Source: Burkholderiales bacterium (GTDB lineage: Bacteria > Pseudomonadota > Gammaproteobacteria > Burkholderiales > Burkholderiaceae_C). Taken from it: a stretch of DNA of 18,483 bases. The notes under the pieces are model-generated. The model was not told the origin of the DNA. It ran no database searches and saw only the letters and a program-made list of their open reading frames with translations. Location of the stretch: contig SXXD01000095.1 of the NCBI GenBank assembly GCA_005789685.1, forward strand, positions 1-18,483, given 5' to 3'. The translations under genes were made by a program, and so were the position numbers. Shown here piece after piece: positions 1-8,034 of this stretch (its first letter is position 1; each line of letters begins with the position of its first letter).

Positions 1-1373
1 CCATGGGTAAGAAAAAAGCCGAAGAGATGGCCGAGCATCGCGAGATTTTTCGCAAAGGTGCTGGCGTCAATGGCTTGAGCGAAGAAAAGGCCGACGAAGT
101 TTTTGACTTGATGGAAAAGTTTGCAGGCTACGGTTTTAACAAATCACACGCAGCTGCTTATTCATTGTTGGCGTATCACACGGGGTGGCTCAAGGTTCAT
201 TTCACGGCGGAGTTTTTCTGCGCCAACATGACCATTGAAATGGACGATACAGACAAGCTCAAGGTCTTGTTTGAAGATGCCTTGAAGTTTGGCATCAGCT
301 TTGATCCACCCGATGTCAATCGCGGCACGCACCGCTTTGAGCCAGTGTCCGACAAAGTCATTCGCTATGGTTTGGGTGCCATCAAGGGCACAGGCCAACA
401 AGCCATTGATGCCATCGTTAAAGCACGCGAGGAGGGTGGACCTTTCACCAGTTTGTTTGACTTCTGCGTACGCGTTGACCGTAGCCGCTTGAATAAACGT
501 TCAGTCGAGGCCTTGGTCAAGGCTGGCGCATTTGATTCTTTGCAGCGCAACCGTGCTTCATTGGCAGCTTCCGTTGATCGTGCATTTGATTTCTCAACGG
601 CCACTGCCGCCAATGCCAATCAGGGCGGCTTGTTTGACATGATGGGCGATGATGCGCACGGTTCTAGTACCCAAGAACCAGAGTTGGTGGACATGCTTCC
701 TTGGGGCGTCAAAGAGCAGCTCACCAATGAAAAAACGGCCGTAGGTTTTTACTTGTCGGGCCATTTGTTTGATGCGGTGGAGCGTGAAGTTCGATTGTTT
801 GCCAAGCGCAAAATTGACGACCTGATTGACAGCCGCGAGCCACAATTGTTGGCTGGCATTGTGAGCGACTTGCGTGTCATCAATAGTCAACGCGGTAAGT
901 TGGCTATTTTTAAATTAGACGACAAGAGTGCCGTCATGGAAGCTACGGCCGACGAGGCCATCATCAATGCCAGCCGCCATTTGCTTAAGGACGATGAATT
1001 GGTCATTGTGATGGCCAAGATGCAAGCCGATCGTTTCGCTGGCGGCTATCGCCTGTCGATTCAACAAGTATGGGATTTGCCTTCAGCCCGTTGCCGCTTT
1101 GGCAAATTCTTGCGCGTGTTCGTCAATGGCCGCGCACCTGAAGTCGCACGCTTGGTGAAAGACTTTCCACCACAGCGCGAAATGACAGAGCAGGGCGAGT
1201 TGCTAAGAGGATTGCCAGTGCGCTTGAAGTTGGAGCGTCGGGGCAAAAATGTGGCTGCGGCTGCTGAACTTCTGCTTGGAGAACAAGCCAAGTTTTTTCC
1301 AAGTGACGCAGCGCTCTCAAGCTGGATAGCGCAAGCAGATCAAGGCAAGGCAGAAATCGTCTACGAAGTTTAA
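1..1373 (+). CDS. dnaE: DNA polymerase III subunit alpha, C-terminal part (5' end outside window)
   Basis: This is the catalytic alpha subunit of the replicative DNA polymerase. The window opens inside the gene: the frame is open from base 1 (bases 1-2 finish a codon), and the ATG at 3 is the internal Met of the conserved AMGKKKxEEM stretch, not a start. About 457 of the usual ~1160 residues are present. Visible parts are the end of the polymerase fingers (GYGFNKSHAAAYSLLAYHT near residue 45), the helix-hairpin-helix DNA-binding segment (about 120-200), an OB-fold (about 281-358, LAGIVSDLRVINSQRGK) and the C-terminal region that contacts the clamp loader tau subunit. The reading frame is intact to TAA at 1371. 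The stop codon lies inside a large palindrome shared with the convergent tolA. Identification is secure from the motifs. Confidence 0.97.
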   Translation, partial: MGKKKAEEMAEHREIFRKGAGVNGLSEEKADEVFDLMEKFAGYGFNKSHAAAYSLLAYHTGWLKVHFTAEFFCANMTIEMDDTDKLKVLFEDALKFGISFDPPDVNRGTHRFEPVSDKVIRYGLGAIKGTGQQAIDAIVKAREEGGPFTSLFDFCVRVDRSRLNKRSVEALVKAGAFDSLQRNRASLAASVDRAFDFSTATAANANQGGLFDMMGDDAHGSSTQEPELVDMLPWGVKEQLTNEKTAVGFYLSGHLFDAVEREVRLFAKRKIDDLIDSREPQLLAGIVSDLRVINSQRGKLAIFKLDDKSAVMEATADEAIINASRHLLKDDELVIVMAKMQADRFAGGYRLSIQQVWDLPSARCRFGKFLRVFVNGRAPEVARLVKDFPPQREMTEQGELLRGLPVRLKLERRGKNVAAAAELLLGEQAKFFPSDAALSSWIAQADQGKAEIVYEV

Positions 1374-1420
1374 TTGGGCCCAGAGCAACATTAATTAATG
1401 TTGCTCTGACCCCAATTAAA
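1369..1420. repeat. Long palindrome between convergent dnaE and tolA (REP-like element and/or bidirectional terminator)
   Basis: A 28-base perfect palindrome (1381-1408, 14 bases each arm, centre TTAATTAA) is flanked by outer arms 1369-1378 and 1411-1420 that also pair perfectly. Only the two pairs at 1379-1380 against 1409-1410 mismatch. It fills the whole space between the dnaE stop (1371) and the tolA stop (1421-1423, minus strand) and contains the dnaE stop codon. The centre is AT-rich and no clean T-tract follows in either direction, so it is not a textbook intrinsic terminator. The arm text GGGGTCAGAGC resembles palindromic repeats that I recall as dispersed in many proteobacterial genomes and linked to REP-associated tyrosine transposases; that link is from memory and unverified. 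Confidence 0.75.
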
Positions 1421-2371
1421 TTAATCTTTGTGGCGGAAGCTGATTTCTAGAACGGGTGGGACTCGGCCATCTTCGTCTCGGGGGAGGGTGGCGGTTTTGT
1501 CGATGGCTTTGAGCACGGCCTCGTCCCAGGCCTTGTTGCCGCTGCTTGACATGAGCTTGCGGCTGATGATGGTGCCATCTGGTGATGTGCGCACTTCCAC
1601 TTCTGCCTTAGGATTGCCTGCTACATCTTCCGTGAAAGTGATGTTGGGTTTGATGCGCGCGCGAATTCGACCTGCGTAGCTGGCAGATGGACCTGAGGCT
1701 TTCAATGCAGTGCCTTTGGAGTTTTCATCGCCCGAAGCACCCGCCATGCCTTGCATGCGTTTTAAGTTTTCATTGCGAAGCGCTTCGGTCCGCTTTTCTT
1801 CTGCGGCTGCTTTCTTAGCATCTTCTTTCGCTTTGGCTCCAGCGACTTCTTTCTTCAAGGCCTCTTCTTTTTTCTTCTTCTCGAGTTCCTTGGTCTTTTC
1901 CTTCTCTTTCTCTTTGAGTTTTTCCTTGTCTAGTTTTTCTTTTTCGAGCTTGTCTTTCTCAAGTTTCTTTTTCTTTTCTAATTCGGCTTCTTTTTTCTCT
2001 TGAAGTTTCTTTTCTTTTTCCTTTTTCAAAGCAATGTCAGCAGCTTCTCGCTCTGCCGCAGCATCGACTTTGGGCGGCGCTGGCGGTGTAGGCTTGGGCT
2101 CTGGTTTGGGCTCTACCGCATTCACAGGTTCTGGTGGTGGCACAGGTTGGAGCGGTGTAGGCTCGGGCTCATTGGCCGCAGGTGCCGCCTCAACAGGCAC
2201 GGCAGACCACAACTCTGCCGACGCTGACAAAGTGTTGGGTTGAGTCTTCCACTGGACGCCCCAGGTGAGCGCAGCCAATAAAAGCAAATGCATGAACAAC
2301 GCGAACGACATAGAACGACCCCATCCACCTGTCGGTGGTGGTGCAAATTCCATGTGGTTGCTGGCGTTCAT
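1421..2371 (-). CDS. tolA: Cell envelope integrity protein TolA
   Basis: TolA is the periplasm-spanning arm of the Tol-Pal system. It is anchored in the inner membrane with TolQ and TolR and reaches to TolB/Pal at the outer membrane during cell constriction. The 316 residues show one N-terminal membrane helix (about 22-39, FALFMHLLLLAALTWGV), a Pro/Glu-rich linker (about 61-100), a Lys/Glu/Ala coiled-coil arm (about 103-205) and a C-terminal TonB/TolA-type globular domain (about 230-316, with SYAGRIRARIKPNI and VEVRTSPDGTI). This is the normal TolA order, although the low-complexity arm makes TonB-like naming possible. The Lys/Glu arm gives a strongly purine-rich coding strand. The start at 2371 has no clear Shine-Dalgarno, and a 25-codon upstream ORF overlaps it by ATGA. 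It is the last gene of the run; tolB and pal do not follow. Confidence 0.92.
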   Translation of the reverse strand: MNASNHMEFAPPPTGGWGRSMSFALFMHLLLLAALTWGVQWKTQPNTLSASAELWSAVPVEAAPAANEPEPTPLQPVPPPEPVNAVEPKPEPKPTPPAPPKVDAAAEREAADIALKKEKEKKLQEKKEAELEKKKKLEKDKLEKEKLDKEKLKEKEKEKTKELEKKKKEEALKKEVAGAKAKEDAKKAAAEEKRTEALRNENLKRMQGMAGASGDENSKGTALKASGPSASYAGRIRARIKPNITFTEDVAGNPKAEVEVRTSPDGTIISRKLMSSSGNKAWDEAVLKAIDKTATLPRDEDGRVPPVLEISFRHKD

Positions 2372-2445
2372 GTGTCGAAATAAATGGCGTCTGAGGCCTT
2401 GAGGTCTTTTGAAGTGATCTGATTCAAAGAAGGACGCATGGGCAT
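2368..2445 (-). CDS. Possible 25-codon leader ORF between tolR and tolA
   Basis: The 78-base gap between the tolR stop (2450) and the tolA start (2371) is spanned by a small ORF. It runs from an ATG at 2445 (MPMRPSLNQITSKDLKASDA...) to a TGA at 2370-2368 that overlaps the tolA ATG as ATGA. No homology is recognised. The arrangement would allow translational coupling of tolA, whose own ribosome-binding site is poor. It may equally be chance: a 25-codon ORF is short, and its existence as a translated peptide is unproven. Confidence 0.25.
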   Translation of the reverse strand: MPMRPSLNQITSKDLKASDAIYFDT

Positions 2446-2449
2446 CTCA

Positions 2450-2869
2450 TCAAGGTGCAAGCTGCACTGAAAGACCTACCCGCTGAATGCCTGCGCGCTG
2501 CAAGGTGTCCATGACCTTGACCACCATTTCATATTTGACATTACGATCGGCACTGATGACAACCGCAGAACTTGTCTGACCGGTTTGAGCCAATTGCACT
2601 GAGTTGGCCAAGCTGTCAAAGTTTATTTTTGAGGTTTTGGTATCGTTCACCATTTCAAGACTTCCGTCTTTCTGAACCACAATTTGAATCACTTGATCGG
2701 GCTGTTTGGCGGCTTTGCCGACACTGGGCAAATCAACCACGCTGGGCGAGATCATGGGCGCAGTGACCATGAAAATGATGAGCAATACCAACATCACATC
2801 GATGAAGGGCACCATGTTGATTTCATTGATGGTGCGACGACCACGGCCGCGAGAGGAAACAGCAGGCAT
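2450..2869 (-). CDS. tolR: Protein TolR (ExbD/TolR family)
   Basis: TolR is the inner-membrane subunit that forms the proton channel with TolQ and energises TolA. At 139 residues it is of normal length. An N-terminal cytoplasmic tail (RGRGRRTINEINMVPF) precedes one membrane helix (about 21-43). The helix carries the invariant Asp at residue 24 in PFIDVMLVLLIIFMV, which corresponds to the proton-carrying Asp of the family. A periplasmic ExbD-type domain follows and ends VQRVGLSVQLAP-like at the C-terminus. The start at 2869 is preceded by GGGAG seven bases upstream. It lies 18 bases downstream of tolQ and directly upstream of tolA, which favours TolR over ExbD. Confidence 0.94.
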   Translation of the reverse strand: MPAVSSRGRGRRTINEINMVPFIDVMLVLLIIFMVTAPMISPSVVDLPSVGKAAKQPDQVIQIVVQKDGSLEMVNDTKTSKINFDSLANSVQLAQTGQTSSAVVISADRNVKYEMVVKVMDTLQRAGIQRVGLSVQLAP

Positions 2870-2887
2870 GTGTGTGCTCCCTGAAAA

Positions 2888-3619
2888 TCAGTGACCTGAA
2901 GCTGAAAAACCAGTGCTGGAAGGGTTGACCCCCCCTGAGCCTGCCGAGCCACCCAAGCTTCTTTGCAAGATGTTGGAAAACTCTTCGATGAATGTTTCCA
3001 ATTTGATGGCCACGCGGTCAATGTCGCGCGCAAAACGGTTGTAAGCTACCACGGCTGGAATGGCTGCAAAAAGGCCAATCGCAGTGGCCACCAAAGCCTC
3101 TGCAATACCCGGCGCAACTGCAGCCAAGCTTACTTGCTGCATGCTGGCCAAGCCTGTGAACGCATGCATGATGCCCCACACGGTACCAAACAAACCGACA
3201 TAGGGTGAAACGGAGCCCACTGAGGCCAAGAAAGACAACTGCGCCTCGGCCACATCCATCTCGCGCTGGAAACTGGCACGCATGGCGCGACGAGCACCAT
3301 CTAGTAGAGTGCCCGTATCAGAAATTCGACGTTCGCGCAATTTTTGATACTCGCGCATGCCGCTTGCAAAAATGCGCTCCATAGGGCCTGACAATTTGGA
3401 GTTTTGAACTGCGGCAGAAAACAAATCGTTCAAGCTAATGCCCGACCAAAACTGTTGCTCAAACTCTTCATTCAAAGTTTGAATGCGTTTGATGGCGGTG
3501 AGCTTGCCCACGATGGCGGCCCAACTTGCAATTGAAATGGCCATCAGAATGACCATGACCAGTTGCACCACAAAGCTGGCATGCAACACAAGTTGAATGA
3601 TGGACATGTCTTGGTTCAT
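2888..3619 (-). CDS. tolQ: Protein TolQ (MotA/TolQ/ExbB proton channel family)
   Basis: TolQ is the polytopic inner-membrane subunit of the Tol motor. The 243 residues contain three hydrophobic helices (about 14-36, 130-155 and 168-193) around a cytoplasmic loop, as expected for the family. The conserved segment SVSPYVGLFGTVWGIMHAF (about 137-155) and the PGIAEALVATAIGLFAAIPAVVAYN stretch, which begins near residue 170, are the hallmark TolQ/ExbB channel motifs. The start ATG at 3619 overlaps the ybgC stop as ATGA and has GGAAG about 8 bases upstream inside ybgC. Position between ybgC and tolR is the standard tol operon order. Confidence 0.95.
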   Translation of the reverse strand: MNQDMSIIQLVLHASFVVQLVMVILMAISIASWAAIVGKLTAIKRIQTLNEEFEQQFWSGISLNDLFSAAVQNSKLSGPMERIFASGMREYQKLRERRISDTGTLLDGARRAMRASFQREMDVAEAQLSFLASVGSVSPYVGLFGTVWGIMHAFTGLASMQQVSLAAVAPGIAEALVATAIGLFAAIPAVVAYNRFARDIDRVAIKLETFIEEFSNILQRSLGGSAGSGGVNPSSTGFSASGH

Positions 3620-4026
3620 TGAAGTGCTTCCAAAATTTTGGCCGGTATACGGCCGGGTTTGAGGGTTTGGCTGTCGACCCAGCCAATTCTGATCGTGCCT
3701 TCAGCCAATAATTTTCGTTCACTCTGTGCCGCAAGCCAAGCTTTTTGCGTCAACACCAAGCTGGCTCGGCCAGCTTCTAAAGTTTGAGCAGTCACTTCAA
3801 GCAAATCGTCTAAGCGAGCAGGTGAGAAATACTTAACTTGCGTTTCACTCACGACAAACATGCCGCCGCATTCATCTTTCAAAGAATGCTGTTCAATGCC
3901 CAAGGATCGCAGCCACTCTGTGCGAGCGCGCTCAAAAAATTTTAAATAATTGGCGTAGAAAACGATGCCACCGGCATCGGTGTCTTCCCAGTAAATTCTG
4001 ATTGGAAATTGGTAGGCGGTTTTCAT
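3616..4026 (-). CDS. ybgC: Acyl-CoA thioesterase YbgC (tol-pal system-associated, hotdog fold)
   Basis: YbgC is a small cytoplasmic hotdog-fold thioesterase that hydrolyses acyl-CoA or acyl-ACP and is nearly always encoded beside tolQ. The 136 residues begin with the family signature [20 protein letters not shown] (about 11-30), in which Asp17 matches the catalytic Asp of 4-hydroxybenzoyl-CoA thioesterase relatives. [13 protein letters not shown] follows. The start overlaps the nusB stop by ATGA, and the stop overlaps tolQ by ATGA, so the gene is likely translated by coupling; no strong Shine-Dalgarno is visible. Confidence 0.93.
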   Translation of the reverse strand: MKTAYQFPIRIYWEDTDAGGIVFYANYLKFFERARTEWLRSLGIEQHSLKDECGGMFVVSETQVKYFSPARLDDLLEVTAQTLEAGRASLVLTQKAWLAAQSERKLLAEGTIRIGWVDSQTLKPGRIPAKILEALQ

Positions 4027-4532
4027 ACGCGTGCGCGGCCTGCCTCGCGGTCGGCTTGAACTTCATGCGATCGCAGCTGCGGCGCCAAGCCTTCCAAAAC
4101 AGCGTTCACATATTTGTGACCATCGGTGCCACCAAATTCTTTGGCCAATTCAATGCACTCATTCAAGCTGACTCGCCAAGGAACATCGAGACAATGTTTC
4201 ATTTCGAAAACACCAATCCACATAACGGCTCGTTCGATGGGAGAAATTTCAGCCATGCTGCGATCGAGCAGAGGCAAAATGAGTTTGTCTAAGTCGGCAG
4301 CCTGCTCTGAACACCCATACAAAAGCGCATCGTAATGGGCTGAGTCGGCTTTGTGAAAGCCAGACAAATCGCGTGTAAACAAGTCGATGTCTGTCGCTTC
4401 ATTTTTACCAACCAAGACTTGGTACAAAGCTTGAAGGGCAAACTCACGCGCGCGACTGCGTGCAGACTTACTGGCAGATTTACCTGGTTTGCGAGTCGTC
4501 GGCTTGCTGCTTTTTTCAGACAACTCGCTCAT
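4023..4532 (-). CDS. nusB: Transcription antitermination protein NusB
   Basis: NusB is a cytoplasmic RNA-binding protein that pairs with NusE (ribosomal protein S10) on boxA RNA during rRNA transcription antitermination. The 169 residues have a Ser/Lys-rich N-terminal extension (about 1-25) before the conserved helical core [19 protein letters not shown]. The family C-terminal half includes [36 protein letters not shown] and [12 protein letters not shown]. The start at 4532 has GAGGA six bases upstream and overlaps ribH by 4 bases. The ribH-nusB pair is widely conserved in bacteria. Confidence 0.96.
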   Translation of the reverse strand: MSELSEKSSKPTTRKPGKSASKSARSRAREFALQALYQVLVGKNEATDIDLFTRDLSGFHKADSAHYDALLYGCSEQAADLDKLILPLLDRSMAEISPIERAVMWIGVFEMKHCLDVPWRVSLNECIELAKEFGGTDGHKYVNAVLEGLAPQLRSHEVQADREAGRARV

Positions 4533-5023
4533 GCCAATTCCTCATCGTCCAATTCGTCAACGCCTACAGACAAGTCTTCCATGAGCATGGCCATTTCAAC
4601 AGCCACCCGAGCAGCATCACGGCCTTTTTCAGTTTGACGGGCAATGGCTTGCTCTAAATTCTCGGTGGTCAGAATGGCATTGGCAATGGGCACGTTGTAA
4701 TCAAGCGAAATGCGGCTGACGCCTGCACCCGATTCGTTGGCCACCAACTCGAAGTGATAAGTTTCGCCGCGAATGATGCAACCCAAGGCCACCAGCGCAT
4801 CGTACTCACCGCGCTCAGCCATGGCTTGGAGTGCAATGGGCACTTCCAATGCGCCGGGCACCAGCACATGGTCGATGTCATGAACACCAAGCTCTCCCAA
4901 CTCACGAATGCATGCGACTGCTAAGGCATTGGTGATGTCCTCGTTGAAGCGTGCTTGCACGATGCCGATATGCAGACCCAAACCGTCTAACTCTTGTTCA
5001 ATACCTTTGTCTGCGCCTTGCAT
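4529..5023 (-). CDS. ribH: 6,7-dimethyl-8-ribityllumazine synthase
   Basis: RibH condenses 3,4-dihydroxy-2-butanone 4-phosphate with the ribitylaminopyrimidine to give lumazine, the direct precursor of riboflavin. The 164 residues contain [11 protein letters not shown] (about 55-65) and [17 protein letters not shown] (about 82-98), with the catalytic His at residue 90. Length is typical, with a short acidic C-terminal tail. The start at 5023 has AAGGA six bases upstream, inside the end of ribB-ribX, and the gap to that gene is 2 bases. Confidence 0.96.
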   Translation of the reverse strand: MQGADKGIEQELDGLGLHIGIVQARFNEDITNALAVACIRELGELGVHDIDHVLVPGALEVPIALQAMAERGEYDALVALGCIIRGETYHFELVANESGAGVSRISLDYNVPIANAILTTENLEQAIARQTEKGRDAARVAVEMAMLMEDLSVGVDELDDEELA

Positions 5024-5025
5024 AT

Positions 5026-6159
5026 TTATTCCTTAGGGATATAACCAGTAACTTCAACGCCATACCCAGCCATGCTTGGCATGCGACGGGGTTGACCCAT
5101 CAGTTTCATTTTTTGAACACCGCACTCGCGCACAATTTGAACGCCCACACCGTAGGTGCGCAAATCCATTTTGCTTTTGTTGGGTGCTTGAGCTGAGCGT
5201 GCGCGGCCTTCAAACTGCGCGAGCAATTGCTCTGCACTTTCGCCGCAATTGAGCAGTACCGCTACACCGTGACCTTGCTTGTTAATGTAGTTCAAGCAGT
5301 TTTCCAAGCTCCATGAATGCATGCTGCGTCCAACTTCTAGTACATCAAATACGGACAAAGGCTCATGCACGCGAACTGGCACTTCGGCATCAGCATGCCA
5401 TTTGCCTTTAACCAGAGCCAAGTGCAGTGATTGGCTTGGCTTGTCTTTGAACGCGTGCGCAGTGAATTCGCCGTGTGCAGTTTGCAGCACACGCGTACCG
5501 ACTTTTTCTACCAATGACTCGGTGCGGTTGCGGTATTCAATCAGGTCGGCAATGGTGCCAATTTTGAGGTCGTGCTCGGCGGCAAAAACTTGCAGATCGG
5601 GCAAGCGCGCCATGGTGCCATCGTCTTTCATGATTTCGCAAATCACAGAAGAAGCGCTGCATCCAGCCATTGTGCCCAAGTCGCAGCCTGCTTCTGTATG
5701 ACCGGCACGCATGAGCACGCCGCCATCTACGGCTTGCAAGGGAAAGATGTGACCCGGTTGAACCAAATCATTGGCGCTTGCATGAGCGGCCACAGCAGCT
5801 TTGACGGTCAATGCACGGTCAGCGGCAGAAATGCCGGTGGTCACACCTTCGGCGGCTTCAATTGAAACGGTAAAAGCGGTGCTGTAAACCGTACCGTTAC
5901 TGGCAGCCATAGGGGGCAATTTCAAGTGCTCGCAACGTTCGCGCGTGAGGGTGAGACAAATGAGGCCGCGGCCATAACGGGCCATGAAGTTAATGGCTTC
6001 AGCCGTGACGTGATCGGAAGCAATGAGCAAATCGCCTTCGTTTTCACGGTCTTCGTCATCGACCATGATGACAATGCGACCCGCGCGCAAGTCTGCGACG
6101 ATGTCTTCTACGGGGGAAATTTGCACAGGCGTCAAGGGACGGCCAGAATTCGTCGTCAT
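5026..6159 (-). CDS. ribB: 3,4-dihydroxy-2-butanone 4-phosphate synthase with degenerate GTP cyclohydrolase II domain (RibBX type)
   Basis: The N-terminal domain (about 14-212) converts ribulose 5-phosphate to 3,4-dihydroxy-2-butanone 4-phosphate. The acidic [15 protein letters not shown] motif (34-48), [11 protein letters not shown] and [11 protein letters not shown] are intact. The C-terminal half (about 215-377) has the overall GTP cyclohydrolase II layout, with [13 protein letters not shown] still present. It lacks the zinc-binding Cys cluster (SLRCDCG type) and the catalytic GRGIGL segment, where [11 protein letters not shown] stands instead. This matches the variant described as RibBX, so GTP cyclohydrolase activity is unlikely. 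An upstream ATG at 6255 would overlap ribE by 86 bases; I choose 6159 ([10 protein letters not shown]), ten bases after the ribE stop and behind AGAAG. The product is then 377 residues. Confidence 0.93.
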   Translation of the reverse strand: MTTNSGRPLTPVQISPVEDIVADLRAGRIVIMVDDEDRENEGDLLIASDHVTAEAINFMARYGRGLICLTLTRERCEHLKLPPMAASNGTVYSTAFTVSIEAAEGVTTGISAADRALTVKAAVAAHASANDLVQPGHIFPLQAVDGGVLMRAGHTEAGCDLGTMAGCSASSVICEIMKDDGTMARLPDLQVFAAEHDLKIGTIADLIEYRNRTESLVEKVGTRVLQTAHGEFTAHAFKDKPSQSLHLALVKGKWHADAEVPVRVHEPLSVFDVLEVGRSMHSWSLENCLNYINKQGHGVAVLLNCGESAEQLLAQFEGRARSAQAPNKSKMDLRTYGVGVQIVRECGVQKMKLMGQPRRMPSMAGYGVEVTGYIPKE

Positions 6160-6169
6160 GTCACTTCTT

Positions 6170-6835
6170 TCAAGAGGGCACAGCTGCAGAAAAAGCTGCT
6201 GCCGCAGAGTTGGCCGATGCATCGTTGTTGAGCATGCGCTCGACATAACGTGCAATCAAATCAATTTCTAAATTCACAGTGCTGCCTTTTTGCAAAGTGA
6301 CCAGTGCAGTGTTGTCCACAGTGTGGGGGATGAGGTTGATGCTGAACTCGCACCCAGCACTTGAATCAATAACTTTGTTGACGGTGAGGCTAACGCCATT
6401 GACCGTGATCGAGCCTTTGTAGGCTAAATATTTGCCCAAACCAACAGGGGCTTGAATGCGCAGTTCCCAGCTTTCGCCGACCTGCGCAAAGTGAGTCACG
6501 TGCCCAATGCCATCGACATGGCCCGATACAATGTGGCCGCCCAAGCGATCGTGCGCGCGCAAAGCTTTTTCTAAGTTGACTTTGCCAAGTATGTCGAGGC
6601 CGCAAGTTTTGTCGAGGGACTCGGCTGAAATATCAATGCTGAATTGCTTGGCAGCCATGTCAAATGAAGTGACGGTCATGCAGGCGCCGTTGATGGCAAT
6701 GCTGTCTCCCAAGCCAACATCGTCCAGGTACCCGGCGGGTACCTCGATAGTGAGTCGCTTGCCATGGCTTAAAGAGCTGCCCAGGTCGTGGAGGGCGGCG
6801 ATACGCCCCACGCCGGTGATGATTCCGGTAAACAT
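6170..6835 (-). CDS. ribE: Riboflavin synthase alpha chain
   Basis: The enzyme dismutates two lumazine molecules into riboflavin and the pyrimidine precursor and acts as a homotrimer. The 221 residues start MFTGIITGVG, the invariant N-terminus, which fixes the start. They contain two lumazine-binding repeats, about 1-97 (with GDSIAINGACMTVTSFD) and about 98-195 (with GHIVSGHVDG and GSITVNGVSLTVN). The trimerising helix IDLIARYVERML follows. The C-terminus is Ala/Ser rich. It lies 30 bases downstream of ribD and just upstream of ribB-ribX. The symbol ribC is also used for this gene. Confidence 0.96.
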   Translation of the reverse strand: MFTGIITGVGRIAALHDLGSSLSHGKRLTIEVPAGYLDDVGLGDSIAINGACMTVTSFDMAAKQFSIDISAESLDKTCGLDILGKVNLEKALRAHDRLGGHIVSGHVDGIGHVTHFAQVGESWELRIQAPVGLGKYLAYKGSITVNGVSLTVNKVIDSSAGCEFSINLIPHTVDNTALVTLQKGSTVNLEIDLIARYVERMLNNDASANSAAAAFSAAVPS

Positions 6836-6865
6836 GGCGAGTATTTTCGCAGGGATTGGGCCTGT

Positions 6866-7990
6866 TTAGGCCTTGACCCTGGCTAAAACCCGCAAATCTT
6901 TACCGATTAATTGTGTTTCTGTGAATTCGAGGGACAAGCCTTGTGACAAGTCTTGCAAAGGCCCCCAGTTTGACATGCCCTGACCGATACCCAAAAGCTT
7001 TGGGGCCAGGTAGACCAAGAACTCGTCAACGCATTCTTCGCGGATGAGTGAGCCATTGAGTTTATGGCCGGCTTCTACATGCAATTCGTTCACTTCGCGC
7101 TTTGCCAAATCGGTCATGAGGGCTGACAGATCGACTTTGCCATGTTCATTGGGTAGCACTGTAATGTGGGCACCTAGCGCTTCTAAGGCTGATCTTTTAT
7201 CGGGATGGTCTTTGGCCGCGTAAATCCAAACTTGTCTGGGCGTGAGTGCGCCAGGCTGGCTGTGTTGAAACAACTTAGCCGATGGGGGTGTCTCCAGATT
7301 GCTGTCCACAATGACCAAATGCGGCATGCGAGGCGCAGCACCTAAGTTGGCGCAAAGCCGAAGATCTAAAAGGGGATCGTCTTCTAGAACAGTGCCGATG
7401 CCTGTGAGGATGGCGCAGGCACGGGCGCGCCAGGCTTGGCCATCAGCTCGAGCTTCTGGGCCCGTGATCCATTGGCTTTGGCCATTTTGAAGGGCGATTT
7501 GGCCATCCAGAGAAGCTGCCATTTTGAGGCGTACCCAAGGTTTGTGGCGTCTCATGCGACTCAAAAAACCAGGATTTTGTTGTTCAGCCAAATGCGCACC
7601 ATCGCCGACTTCAACGACAATGCCTGCAGCTTTCAAGCGATCAATTCCTTGGCCCGCCACTAAGGGGTTAGGGTCAGACAGAGCTGCCACCACTTTGCCA
7701 ATTTTGGCCTTGATCAAGGCGTCGCAACAGGGGGCTGTTCGGCCGTGGTGTGCGCAGGGTTCCAGTGTGACGTAGGCAGTAGCGCCTTCGACGCTGTTAC
7801 CTTGGTTGGCAGCATCTAGTAAGGCCACCATCTCGGCATGCAAGCCACCCGCTTTTTGCGTATGCCCTTGACCCAGAATTTCCCCTTGGCCGTTCACAAT
7901 GACGCAGCCCACCCTTGGATTGGGCGATGTCAGACGCATGGCCAGTGAGGCGATGTTCAGCGCTTTCAGCATAAAGGGGCTGGCTGTCAT
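6866..7990 (-). CDS. ribD: Bifunctional diaminohydroxyphosphoribosylaminopyrimidine deaminase / uracil reductase
   Basis: RibD deaminates and then reduces the pyrimidine intermediate of riboflavin synthesis. The deaminase domain (about 1-145) shows TSPNPRVGCVIV, the zinc/catalytic HAE (51-53) and the zinc Cys motif PCAHHGRTAPC (78-88). The reductase domain (about 150-374) shows RLKMAASLDGQIAL, WITGPEARADGQAWRA and ILTGIGTVLEDDPLL. The frame is open upstream to 8194, but that would overlap pilV by 160 bases; the Met at 7990 gives 374 residues, the normal RibD length. A Met at 7972 is an alternative, and neither has a strong Shine-Dalgarno. It begins 44 bases after pilV. I see no FMN riboswitch upstream. 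Confidence 0.94.
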   Translation of the reverse strand: MTASPFMLKALNIASLAMRLTSPNPRVGCVIVNGQGEILGQGHTQKAGGLHAEMVALLDAANQGNSVEGATAYVTLEPCAHHGRTAPCCDALIKAKIGKVVAALSDPNPLVAGQGIDRLKAAGIVVEVGDGAHLAEQQNPGFLSRMRRHKPWVRLKMAASLDGQIALQNGQSQWITGPEARADGQAWRARACAILTGIGTVLEDDPLLDLRLCANLGAAPRMPHLVIVDSNLETPPSAKLFQHSQPGALTPRQVWIYAAKDHPDKRSALEALGAHITVLPNEHGKVDLSALMTDLAKREVNELHVEAGHKLNGSLIREECVDEFLVYLAPKLLGIGQGMSNWGPLQDLSQGLSLEFTETQLIGKDLRVLARVKA

Positions 7991-8034
7991 GAGGTGCAAT
8001 GATTGAGATCGGAGGATGCCAAGGATACGACATG

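Noticed and set aside
1710..2003. Ser/Phe-rich 97-codon plus-strand frame opposite tolA
   Set aside because: It is only the complement of the Lys/Glu codons of the TolA arm.
5472..5493. CGTGTGC...GCACACG hairpin in ribB-ribX
   Set aside because: A 7-base stem with an 8-base loop is expected several times by chance in 18 kb of coding sequence.
6160..6255. Upstream start for the ribB-ribX gene (MHVMSSACST...)
   Set aside because: It would overlap ribE by 86 bases, and the extra 32 residues are not RibB-like. The start at 6159 fits spacing and family length.
7991..8034. FMN riboswitch before ribD
   Set aside because: The gap is only 44 bases and the conserved AGGGCRGGG / ACCGGCGG blocks are absent. 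I also saw none elsewhere in the rib region.
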